6,329 nucleotides of DNA from a bacterium. Lineage in GTDB: Bacteria > Patescibacteriota > Minisyncoccia > UBA6257 > 02-FULL-45-10c. Location: assembly GCA_030646555.1 (NCBI GenBank), contig JAUSKP010000062.1, positions 1-6,329 of the forward strand, in the 5' to 3' direction. The notes under the pieces were generated by a model. It did no database searches, was not told the DNA's origin, and worked only from the letters and a program-made list of their open reading frames with translations. Within the stretch, counting starts at the first letter, position 1; every line of letters begins with the position of its first letter. Positions 1-5,244 of the stretch are shown here, piece after piece. The translations under genes and the position numbers were made by a program.

Positions 1-765
1 TTTGCCGCTCTTATCGGCGCAATTTTTTGGAATATCATTACTTGGTATTTTGGTATTCCGTCTTCTTCTTCGCATTCTTTGATCGGAGGTTTGGTTGGGG
101 CGTTTTTATTCGGTTGGGGACCTGAATTAATAAATTGGACCAAGGTTGAGCTAATTATAATTATAATGATAGCTTCGCCGATAATCGGTTTTATTGTTAC
201 CTATATATTTACTCAATTAACTTTGGTTTTTACCCAATGGTCTTCGCCTAAAATAAACAATGTTTTCCAAAAATTACAGATTGTTTCTTTGATCACCCAG
301 GCCTTGTCCCATGGCACGAATGACGGCCAAAAAACAATGGGCGTGATCACTTTTTCATTGGTTATTCTCGGCCTTTATTCTCCGTCTTTGTCCGGAAATA
401 TGGAAATACCGGGTTGGGTAATTGCGGCTTGCGCTCTAGCTATAGCCTTGGGAACTCTTGTGGGCGGAAAAAGAATTATTAAAAAATTGGGTTCCGGACT
501 TTACAAAATAAGACCGATACACGGTTTTGCTTCGCAGGTGGCTTCTACCGGAGTTATTTTTGCGGCTTCTATGCTGGGTTTTCCGGTTTCTACAACGCAG
601 ATAATTTCTTCTTCGGTGATGGGCGCTGGCGCGGCTTTCAGGCCAAAAATGATCAGGTGGCAGATCGCTCAAAATATTGTGGTGGTTTGGTTTATTACTA
701 TTCCGGTGAGCGGTTTGGTCGCGGGGCTTTCATATCTAGTGTTAAATAGGATTATAAATAATTGA
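1..765 (+). CDS. pit: PiT-family inorganic phosphate transporter, C-terminal part (5' end outside window)
   Basis: Integral membrane permease of the PiT family (PF01384, Pit/Pho-4 type), which imports inorganic phosphate, or metal-phosphate complexes, driven by H+ or Na+. The frame is open from base 1, so the start lies upstream; 254 codons are visible before TGA. The first-half signature is near the window start (GIPSSSSHSLIGG, residues 18-30 of the visible part). The second-half signatures follow: SHGTNDGQKTMG (about 103-114) and GFPVSTTQ (about 193-200). This duplicated GxPxSxTH/Q plus ND pattern is diagnostic of the family. Long hydrophobic stretches between them form the membrane segments, and the protein ends in a short polar tail. 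The usual partner, a DUF47 protein, lies one gene downstream. An internal TTG at 79 could be called as a start, but homology clearly continues upstream of it. Phosphate as substrate is inferred from the family and the DUF47 neighbour. Confidence 0.93.
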   Translation, partial: FAALIGAIFWNIITWYFGIPSSSSHSLIGGLVGAFLFGWGPELINWTKVELIIIIMIASPIIGFIVTYIFTQLTLVFTQWSSPKINNVFQKLQIVSLITQALSHGTNDGQKTMGVITFSLVILGLYSPSLSGNMEIPGWVIAACALAIALGTLVGGKRIIKKLGSGLYKIRPIHGFASQVASTGVIFAASMLGFPVSTTQIISSSVMGAGAAFRPKMIRWQIAQNIVVVWFITIPVSGLVAGLSYLVLNRIINN

Positions 766-771
766 AAGTTA

Positions 772-796
772 AAAAATCAAAATGGAAAATGACAAT
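772..796. repeat. Left inverted repeat of the four-helix-bundle cassette
   Basis: Bases 772-784 read AAAAATCAAAATG and are the exact reverse complement of 1173-1185. Bases 786-796 read AAAATGACAAT and are the exact reverse complement of 1168-1178. On the right side the two words overlap into one continuous block. On the left they are separated by a small duplication of a GAAAATG-like unit. The ATG inside the first word (782-784) is the start codon of the four-helix-bundle gene, so the repeat reaches into the coding sequence. Confidence 0.75.
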
Positions 797-1153
797 GTAA
801 AATTTAAAAATGAATTCAAAAAAAGATTATATAGTTGGGTCATAAGACTAATTAAATTTATCGACTTACTCCCCAAAGATTCGGTGGGTAATGTTATGGG
901 AAAACAGCTTTTAAGAAGCGGGACGAGTATCTTAGCCAATTATGTTGAAGCTAACTCGGCTAGTTCTAAGAAAGATTTTATCAACTTTTTTACCTATTCT
1001 TTAAAATCAGCCAACGAATCAAAAGTTTGGTTAACATTGCTAAGAGATGTTAATAAGGGAGATAAACAAGAAATTGAATGGCTTTTGAAAGAATTAATAG
1101 AAATTGCTAATATTTTAGCGTCTAGTATACTGACATTGAAAGGCAAGAAATGA
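782..1153 (+). CDS. Four helix bundle protein (S23/IVP family)
   Basis: A 123-residue protein of the four-helix-bundle family first known from intervening sequences in 23S rRNA genes (TIGR02436, 'S23 ribosomal protein'). The core motif is visible at residues 42-58 (QLLRSGTSILANYVEAN), followed by KKDF (63-66), then SLKSANESKVWL (73-84). It is predicted all-helical and soluble, with no signal peptide. About 120 residues is the normal family length, so it appears intact. The molecular function is not established; the family is structurally related to the accessory Avd proteins of diversity-generating retroelements, but no reverse transcriptase or variable repeat is visible here. The ATG at 782 is the only ATG before the core motif and lies inside the left inverted repeat; there is no Shine-Dalgarno sequence. 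It sits between PiT and DUF47 genes, an unusual place that suggests insertion. Confidence 0.9.
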   Translation: MENDNVKFKNEFKKRLYSWVIRLIKFIDLLPKDSVGNVMGKQLLRSGTSILANYVEANSASSKKDFINFFTYSLKSANESKVWLTLLRDVNKGDKQEIEWLLKELIEIANILASSILTLKGKK

Positions 1154-1167
1154 TTTTGACACTTTAA

Positions 1168-1185
1168 ATTGTCATTTTGATTTTT
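1168..1185. repeat. Right inverted repeat of the four-helix-bundle cassette
   Basis: This block is the inverted partner of the left repeat (1173-1185 pairs with 772-784; 1168-1178 with 786-796). It begins 15 bases after the TGA of the four-helix-bundle gene. The surrounding tract (1151-1210) is rich in related words: an ATTTTGAC unit at 1153-1160 resembles ATTTTGAT at 1174-1181, and a TTTACATTTTAAA run follows at 1191-1203. This tract also forms the whole leader of the DUF47 gene starting at 1211. Confidence 0.75.
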
Positions 1186-1210
1186 GATATTTACATTTTA
1201 AACTTAAAAC

Positions 1211-1816
1211 ATGGACTTCAATTTTTTCAAAAAAATAGATTTTTATAAATTGCTTTCAGATCAGGCGAATAAAACCCAGGAAGGTTTGGGCGCCTTGCTT
1301 GAATTTATAAATAATCCTAATCAAGACAACGGCAACAGAGTGAGCCAATTAGAGGAGGAGGCGGATGAAATTAGAAGAATTTTAATTGATGATTTAAACA
1401 GAACCTTTGTTACTCCTATAGACAGGGAAGATATTTTTTCTTTATCTCGCTCCGTGGACGATGTGATTGATTATGCCGAAACCACCGTGGAAGAAATGCT
1501 GGTTTTGGATATCAAGCCGGACGCGCATATCAAACAAACAGTTGAAATTCTTTTTGAGGCTTCCAAGAGCATAGCCAATGCCGTAAAAAATATTAAGGAA
1601 CATCCCGGTGTTTGTATCGAGCATATTATTAAAGCTAAAAAATCTGAACATAAAATTGAGCGTCTTTATCGTCAGGCCTTAGCAGAACTTTTTAGCACTA
1701 ATGATGTTATAAAAATTTTAAAAACCAGGGAGGTATATAGGCATTTGTCTAATGCGGCTGATAGGGTAGCGTCCGCGGCGGATGTGATCAGCGATATTCT
1801 GGTTAAAAATGCCTAA
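1211..1816 (+). CDS. DUF47 / PhoU-like protein, probable PiT partner
   Basis: A 201-residue protein of the DUF47 family (PF01865, TIGR00153 type), an all-helical PhoU-like fold. Family hallmarks visible: the acidic LEEEADEIRR segment (47-56), TFVTPIDREDIFSLSRSVDDVIDY (65-88, containing the conserved TPIDREDI), and the C-terminal REVYRHLSNAADRVASAADVISDI stretch (173-196), which carries the conserved H and D of PhoU-type metal-cluster helices. Length is typical and there are no membrane segments, so it acts in the cytoplasm. DUF47 genes are usually next to pit-type transporter genes and are thought to modulate phosphate transport; the role here is inferred from that pairing, which is separated by the inserted small gene. 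No Shine-Dalgarno sequence precedes the ATG; the leader is repeat-derived. Its end overlaps the next gene by 8 bases. Confidence 0.92.
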   Translation: MDFNFFKKIDFYKLLSDQANKTQEGLGALLEFINNPNQDNGNRVSQLEEEADEIRRILIDDLNRTFVTPIDREDIFSLSRSVDDVIDYAETTVEEMLVLDIKPDAHIKQTVEILFEASKSIANAVKNIKEHPGVCIEHIIKAKKSEHKIERLYRQALAELFSTNDVIKILKTREVYRHLSNAADRVASAADVISDILVKNA

Positions 1817-2099
1817 GTCTTTTTTTTCGGAAAAGGTTTGTACTGAGCTGGATTTGCATATGCTTACCAGAGCTCAGGCGGAGGAGGAGCTTTACGATTT
1901 TCTGGACAAGTCTTACTCTTTAGGCTTTCACAAGGTCAGGATAATTACCGGAAAGGGGTTGAATTCCGAAAACAAGCAAAGCGTTTTAAAGCCGTTCGTG
2001 CAGGAAATTTTAAAGAAGGAAAAATTAAGATTTAAGGACGCTAAAATAAACGAAGGCGGAGCGGGAGCGATAGATGTCTGGCTCTTGCTGAAAAAATAA
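1809..2099 (+). CDS. Stand-alone Smr domain protein
   Basis: A 96-residue protein made almost entirely of one Smr (small MutS-related) domain. The diagnostic motifs are LDLH at residues 14-17, VRIITGKG at 43-50 (the TGxG motif), and GGAGAIDVWLL at 83-93. Smr domains bind nucleic acid, and some are endonucleases, including ones that cleave mRNA at stalled ribosomes; others act in recombination control. There is no MutS2 ATPase part, so this is the short free-standing form. The ATG at 1809 lies 8 bases inside the DUF47 gene in another frame, which suggests translational coupling. A later ATG at 1860 would remove LDLH and is less likely. Why it sits between a phosphate accessory gene and a metal transporter is unclear; the substrate cannot be told from sequence. 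Confidence 0.88.
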   Translation: MPKSFFSEKVCTELDLHMLTRAQAEEELYDFLDKSYSLGFHKVRIITGKGLNSENKQSVLKPFVQEILKKEKLRFKDAKINEGGAGAIDVWLLLKK

Positions 2100-2100
2100 T

Positions 2101-3024
2101 ATGAAAAAAAGGATCATTTTTTTAATATTGGCAGTTGCGGCTCTATTGGCATTCGTTTGGATGTTGAATTATCGGGTCATTTCTAATAAAAACGGAGAAA
2201 AGTTGAGCGTTGTCGCCACGCTTTTTCCTTATTATGATTTTGCCAAGATTGTTGGCGGAGATAAAGCGGAAGTTTCTTTGCTTTTGCCGCCGGGAATAGA
2301 AGCGCATTCTTTTGAGCCGAAGCCAAGCGATATTTTTAAAATAAACAGCGCGGATATTTTTGTGTATACGGGAGATTTTATGGAGCCATGGGCAAAAGAT
2401 ATTTTGATCGGCATTAATAATAAAAAATTATCCGTAGTTAAGGCCGGCGACGTTGTTAGTTTATTAAATGGCAGCGATGAGGGTTTGGGTTCGGGCGCAG
2501 ATCCGCATATTTGGCTGGATCTTTTAAATTCGGAAAATATTGTTGACGGTATTTTAACAGCCTTTGTCAAAAAAGATCCGCAAAACAGCGATTTCTATAT
2601 TCAAAATGCCCACAATCTTAAAAATGAATTAAAAGACCTGGATAACAGTTTTAAAGCCGGTTTATCAAATTGCCAAACAAAAACTTTGATATATGGCGGG
2701 CATTATGCTTTTGGTTATTTAGTTAAAAGATACGGTTTGAATTATTTAGCCGCCCAGGGTTTTGCCCCTGACAGCGAGCCGACAGCGCGGGACTTGGCGA
2801 ACCTTATAAACGAATTGAAAAAGAATAACGTCGGGTATGTTTTTTACGAAGAGCTTTCCTCGCCAAAAATTGCCGAAACTATTTCTGAAGAAACCGGAGC
2901 GAAATTGCTTCTTTTGAATACCGCGGAGAAGATAACCAAAGAAGATTTAAATAATAATGTTTCTTTTATTGATATAATAAAAGAGGACTTGGTAAATTTA
3001 AAAACTGGATTAGGATGCCAATAA
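2101..3024 (+). CDS. znuA: Metal ABC transporter substrate-binding protein, ZnuA-like (zinc favoured)
   Basis: A 307-residue cluster A-I solute-binding protein (ZnuA/TroA/AdcA family, PF01297) that captures a divalent metal outside the membrane and delivers it to the permease. Residues 4-21 form an N-terminal hydrophobic segment. There is no lipobox cysteine, so the protein is either released by signal peptidase I or held by an uncleaved anchor. Probable ligands by motif position are H69 (EAHSFEPKPSD), H136 (DPHIWLD), H201 (GGHYAFGYL) and E276 (NTAEKIT, matching the family's NPxE segment). The three-His set resembles zinc proteins rather than manganese PsaA-type proteins, where the third ligand is Glu. 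The His-rich loop found in many ZnuA proteins between the first two histidines is absent. The gene starts one base after the Smr stop and overlaps the ATPase gene by 10 bases. Zinc specificity is an inference. Confidence 0.93.
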   Translation: MKKRIIFLILAVAALLAFVWMLNYRVISNKNGEKLSVVATLFPYYDFAKIVGGDKAEVSLLLPPGIEAHSFEPKPSDIFKINSADIFVYTGDFMEPWAKDILIGINNKKLSVVKAGDVVSLLNGSDEGLGSGADPHIWLDLLNSENIVDGILTAFVKKDPQNSDFYIQNAHNLKNELKDLDNSFKAGLSNCQTKTLIYGGHYAFGYLVKRYGLNYLAAQGFAPDSEPTARDLANLINELKKNNVGYVFYEELSSPKIAETISEETGAKLLLLNTAEKITKEDLNNNVSFIDIIKEDLVNLKTGLGCQ

Positions 3025-3761
3025 TTTCTGTAAAAAATTTAACTGTAAAATATGGAAACCGGGAAGTTTTTTCCGGAGTTTCTTTTGATGTTGAAAAAGG
3101 CGATTATGTCGGTATTGCCGGACAAAATGGTTCCGGGAAAACCACGCTGATCAAGGTTTTGTTGGGCTTAGTGAAGCCGGAAAAAGGCGAGATATCTATT
3201 GATGGAATTTCTTTAAATAATTTTAATACTTGGGGAAAAATTGGATATCTGCCTCAAAGTTTGGCATTGTCCAATCCGCTATTTCCGGCAAGCGTCAAGG
3301 AAGTAGTGGCGCTGGGACTTCTTAGTGAAAAAATATTTCCAAAGAGAATTGGCCCGAAAGATGAGGAAAGGATAATCGCGGCGCTGGAACTTTTGGGAAT
3401 TTCCGATATAAAAGACAAACTTATCGGTGAGCTTTCCGGCGGACAACAGCAAAGAGTTTTTTTGGCGCACGCCCTGGTATGCAATCCGGAAATTTTGATC
3501 TTGGATGAGCCGACAACCGCGCTTGATCCGGAAATCAGAGGAATTTTTTTTGGGATTTTAAATAAACTAAATAAGGAAAAAGGAGTGACGATATTATTAA
3601 TAAGCCACGATGTCGGTTATATAGGAAATTTTGCAAAAAAGCTTTTGTATATTGATAAAAAGGCTGTGTTTTTTGGGCCATTCAAGAATTTTTGTGATTC
3701 TAAAGAAATGGAAAATTATTTCGGTGAAAATCTTCAGCACTCTATTTGTCATCAGCACTAG
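3015..3761 (+). CDS. znuC: Metal ABC transporter ATP-binding protein, ZnuC-like
   Basis: A 248-residue cytoplasmic ATPase that powers the metal importer. All ABC motifs are intact: Walker A GQNGSGKT (36-43), Q-loop Q81 in GYLPQ, signature LSGGQQQR (140-147), Walker B LILDEP (161-166) and H-loop H198 in LISHD. The segment NPLFPASVKEVVALGL (87-102) matches the ZnuC/MntB/TroB subgroup. The last eight residues (QHSICHQH) hold three histidines and a cysteine; a His-rich end is common in zinc-type ATPases of this group and could bind metal. The ATG at 3015 overlaps the end of the substrate-binding gene by 10 bases, with a weak GGA five bases upstream. The permease gene does not follow directly: a repeat mosaic and a DUF5662 gene lie between. 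Confidence 0.95.
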   Translation: MPIISVKNLTVKYGNREVFSGVSFDVEKGDYVGIAGQNGSGKTTLIKVLLGLVKPEKGEISIDGISLNNFNTWGKIGYLPQSLALSNPLFPASVKEVVALGLLSEKIFPKRIGPKDEERIIAALELLGISDIKDKLIGELSGGQQQRVFLAHALVCNPEILILDEPTTALDPEIRGIFFGILNKLNKEKGVTILLISHDVGYIGNFAKKLLYIDKKAVFFGPFKNFCDSKEMENYFGENLQHSICHQH

Positions 3762-3800
3762 AAATTAACTAATATCTAATTAATACGAATTTACGAATAA
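3762..3800. repeat. AT-rich tract with repeated TACGAAT word
   Basis: Directly after the ATPase stop codon there is an AT-rich tract in which TACGAAT occurs twice, at 3784-3790 and 3792-3798, with an 8-base period, preceded by repeated TAAT words. It is followed without a gap by the palindromic element. It does not look coding. From memory, similar tracts recur between genes in Patescibacteria, but I cannot verify that here. I see no convincing promoter in it, although AT-rich -10-like words are present. Confidence 0.45.
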
Positions 3801-3803
3801 TCC

Positions 3804-3867
3804 GTCATTCCCGCGAAAGCGGGAATCCAGAGAAAAAGACTGGATTCCGCATCAAGTGCGGAATGAC
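3804..3867. repeat. Nested palindromic repeat (GTCATTCCCGC type)
   Basis: There are two hairpins side by side. The first has an 8-bp stem, ATTCCCGC at 3807-3814 with GCGGGAAT at 3819-3826, around a GAAA loop. The second has an 8-bp stem, ATTCCGCA at 3844-3851 with TGCGGAAT at 3857-3864. The two halves are also imperfect inverted copies of each other: GTCATTCC (3804-3811) pairs with GGAATGAC (3860-3867), and GGAATCCAG (3822-3830) pairs with CTGGATTCC (3840-3848). Two alternative folds are therefore possible, two small hairpins or one long arm. The GTCATTCCC...GGGAAT pattern resembles widely dispersed bacterial repeat units such as neisserial dRS3. Confidence 0.85.
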
Positions 3868-3877
3868 AGAAAAAAAA

Positions 3878-3910
3878 GATTACCACGGGCTAAAGCCCTC
3901 GCAATGACAG
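3878..3910. repeat. Third palindromic repeat half (GTCATTGCGAGGG type)
   Basis: On the reverse strand this unit begins CTGTCATTGCGAGGGC and ends GGTAATC, the layout of the GTCATTGCGAGG...GCAATC family of dispersed repeats. It has a short GC stem, GGGC (3887-3890) with GCCC (3895-3898). Its right end, AATGACAG plus seven A's (3903-3917), is a direct copy of 3862-3876 at the end of the preceding palindrome, so the units appear to be tandemly joined. It ends 12 bases before the start codon of the DUF5662 gene. Confidence 0.65.
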
Positions 3911-3922
3911 AAAAAAATAAAT

Positions 3923-4426
3923 ATGAAATACATTAAATATTTTAGTTATCTTCTAATCCATAAGTATTATGTTATGGTGGAATGTTTTAAAGAGGGATTG
4001 TATTGGCGGGGATTGGCGCATGACATGAGTAAATTTTTGCCGTCTGAATTATTTCCGTATGCAGACCATTTTATTTGCAACATTAAAGAATGTAATTGTG
4101 AAACCGGATATTATAAGTCGGTTGATTCCGGAGATAAGAAATTTGATTTTGCCTGGATATTGCATCAAAAAAGGAACAAACATCATTGGCAATGGTGGGT
4201 TTTGCCGGATGATGGGGGCGGTTTAAGGGCTATGGAAATGGAGGAGCCGTATTTAATAGAAATGGTCTGTGATTGGGTTGGCGCCGGAAAAGCGCAGGGC
4301 AAGGTATCGCCAAAAGATGATAAGTATTTTGAAACTAGAAATTGGTATGCAAATCATAAAAATAAAATGAAATTAAATGAAAAAACTCGGGCTAAAATAG
4401 AAGAAAAAATAAAATGGATATCTTAG
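3923..4426 (+). CDS. DUF5662 family protein with HD-like metal-binding residues
   Basis: A 167-residue soluble protein that I recognise as DUF5662-like (PF18907) from its pattern: an N-terminal H13-K14, then GLYWRGLAHDMSKFLPSELFPYADHF (25-50), then FAWILHQKRNKHHWQWWVLPDDGG (76-99). The order H13, H33-D34, H81, H87-H88 and D117 resembles the scattered His/Asp set of HD-type metal phosphohydrolases, so a metal-dependent hydrolase is plausible; the substrate is unknown. It also has three cysteines close together (C52, C57, C59). There is no signal peptide or membrane segment. The ATG at 3923 follows the palindromic repeats by 12 bases, with no Shine-Dalgarno sequence. The 3' end overlaps the permease gene by 13 bases, so the two are probably translated in a coupled way. 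Its place inside the metal transporter operon is unusual. Length fits the family. Confidence 0.8.
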   Translation: MKYIKYFSYLLIHKYYVMVECFKEGLYWRGLAHDMSKFLPSELFPYADHFICNIKECNCETGYYKSVDSGDKKFDFAWILHQKRNKHHWQWWVLPDDGGGLRAMEMEEPYLIEMVCDWVGAGKAQGKVSPKDDKYFETRNWYANHKNKMKLNEKTRAKIEEKIKWIS

Positions 4427-5220
4427 AAATAATACAATTTGCGTTCGTGCAAAAAGCTTTCATAGCCGGAAGCTTTGTGGCCTTGCTGTGCTCGGTTCTG
4501 GGACTTTTTTTGGTGTTGCAAAGACTTTCTTTGATTGGCGACGGCCTGGCTCATGTGAGTTTTGGCGCCATAGCGATGGGCTTGTTTTTCGGGCTTTATC
4601 CGATTTATTTCGCTATTCCAGTTGTCATTTTGGCATCAGTTTTTATTTTAAAATTGGTTAAAAAAGGGAGATTCTCCGGCGATGCGGCTATAGGCATTGT
4701 TTCTTCCGCGGGAATCGCTGGCGGTGTTATTTTGGCCAGTCTTAGCAATGGATTCAATGTTGATTTGTTCAGCTACTTATTCGGCAACATTTTAGCTATT
4801 AGTTCCGCGGAAATGTATTTTTCAATTTTCTTATCAGTTGTAGTTTTGGCGGTTATTTATTTGTTCTATTACGATCTGTTTTCAATTACTTTTAATGAAG
4901 ATTATGCCAAGACAACCGGCATTAAAACAGAACGCATTAATTCCTTGTTAGTTGTTCTTACGGCTATTACTGTTGTCTTAGCGGTTAAAGTTGTCGGAGT
5001 TATGCTCGTTTCCTCGCTTTTGATCTTGCCGGCTGTGACTGCTTTGCAATTAAAGCGATCCTTTAAGGCTACGATATTTATTTCGGCTGTCTTTGCGGTC
5101 TTTTCTGTAATAATTGGAATTATTTTATCTATCATTCTGAATATTCCCGCGGGAGCATCAATCGTTATGTGTAACTTCTTTGTTTTTATCCTAGCGTTTT
5201 TGTTAAGGAATAGGTCATAA
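4414..5220 (+). CDS. znuB: Metal ABC transporter permease, ZnuB-like
   Basis: A 268-residue polytopic membrane protein of the ABC-3 family (PF00950; ZnuB/MntC/TroC), the channel subunit for the substrate-binding protein and ATPase upstream. Visible family features: RLSLIGDGLAHVSFGAIAMG (37-56), FSGDAAIGIVSSAGIAGGVIL (87-107), DLFSYLFGNIL (117-127), and VKVVGVMLVSSLLILPAVTA (191-210), the typical helix near the C-terminal part. Hydrophobic segments suggest seven to nine helices, and the protein ends in a short basic tail. The ATG at 4414 lies inside the DUF5662 gene in another frame. A purine-rich stretch (4401-4409) upstream is at best a weak ribosome binding site. It completes the A-C-B transporter set despite being separated from the ATPase gene by 652 bases. 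Confidence 0.94.
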   Translation: MDILEIIQFAFVQKAFIAGSFVALLCSVLGLFLVLQRLSLIGDGLAHVSFGAIAMGLFFGLYPIYFAIPVVILASVFILKLVKKGRFSGDAAIGIVSSAGIAGGVILASLSNGFNVDLFSYLFGNILAISSAEMYFSIFLSVVVLAVIYLFYYDLFSITFNEDYAKTTGIKTERINSLLVVLTAITVVLAVKVVGVMLVSSLLILPAVTALQLKRSFKATIFISAVFAVFSVIIGIILSIILNIPAGASIVMCNFFVFILAFLLRNRS

Positions 5221-5230
5221 GGCATTTTGT

Positions 5231-5234
5231 GAGG
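5231..5234 (+). promoter_or_regulatory. Shine-Dalgarno-like GAGG
   Basis: GAGG lies ten bases upstream of the ATG at 5245 and supports that start for the TMTC-like gene. It is the only clear Shine-Dalgarno-like site in front of the eight visible gene starts; most others overlap an upstream gene or follow an A-rich leader. Confidence 0.5.
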
Positions 5235-5244
5235 ATTGAAATAA

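Larger units (their letters stand above)
766..1210. mobile_element. Candidate inserted cassette carrying the four-helix-bundle gene
   Basis: Everything between the stop of the PiT gene and the start of the DUF47 gene. It holds one small gene and, at both ends, A-rich sequence (as read on the coding strand at the left and on the opposite strand at the right) that shares matching words in inverted orientation. PiT and DUF47 genes are normally adjacent, so the cassette looks like an insertion between them. There is no transposase, and I could not define a target-site duplication. Mobility is an inference from the inverted ends and the interrupted gene pair; exact boundaries are uncertain. Confidence 0.35.

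Noticed and set aside
436..672. Open frame of 78 codons on the - strand
   Set aside because: It lies wholly inside the PiT gene, and its product is Arg/Ser/His-rich with no recognisable pattern: a shadow of the conserved + strand frame.
79..765. PiT gene starting at TTG 79
   Set aside because: The same frame is open to base 1 and encodes the conserved GIPSSSSH signature before position 79, so the true start is upstream of the window.
782..1153. Possible diversity-generating retroelement, because S23-type proteins resemble Avd
   Set aside because: No reverse transcriptase gene and no template/variable repeat pair are visible; the sequence matches the ordinary stand-alone family.
2232..2570. 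Open frame of 112 codons on the - strand
   Set aside because: Antisense to the metal-binding protein gene, whose motifs are clear; the antisense product has no family features.
3804..3880. Possible rho-independent terminator after the ATPase gene
   Set aside because: The hairpins are followed by runs of A, not T, on the + strand, so they do not form a + strand terminator. On the - strand the order would fit poorly, and no - strand gene ends here.
3804..3910. Possible CRISPR array
   Set aside because: The repeated units are palindromes of differing sequence joined almost directly; there are no equal-length unique spacers and no cas genes.
4902..5225. Open frame of 107 codons on the - strand
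   Set aside because: Antisense to the permease helices; the Thr/Ile/Lys-rich product is what reverse reading of hydrophobic codons gives.
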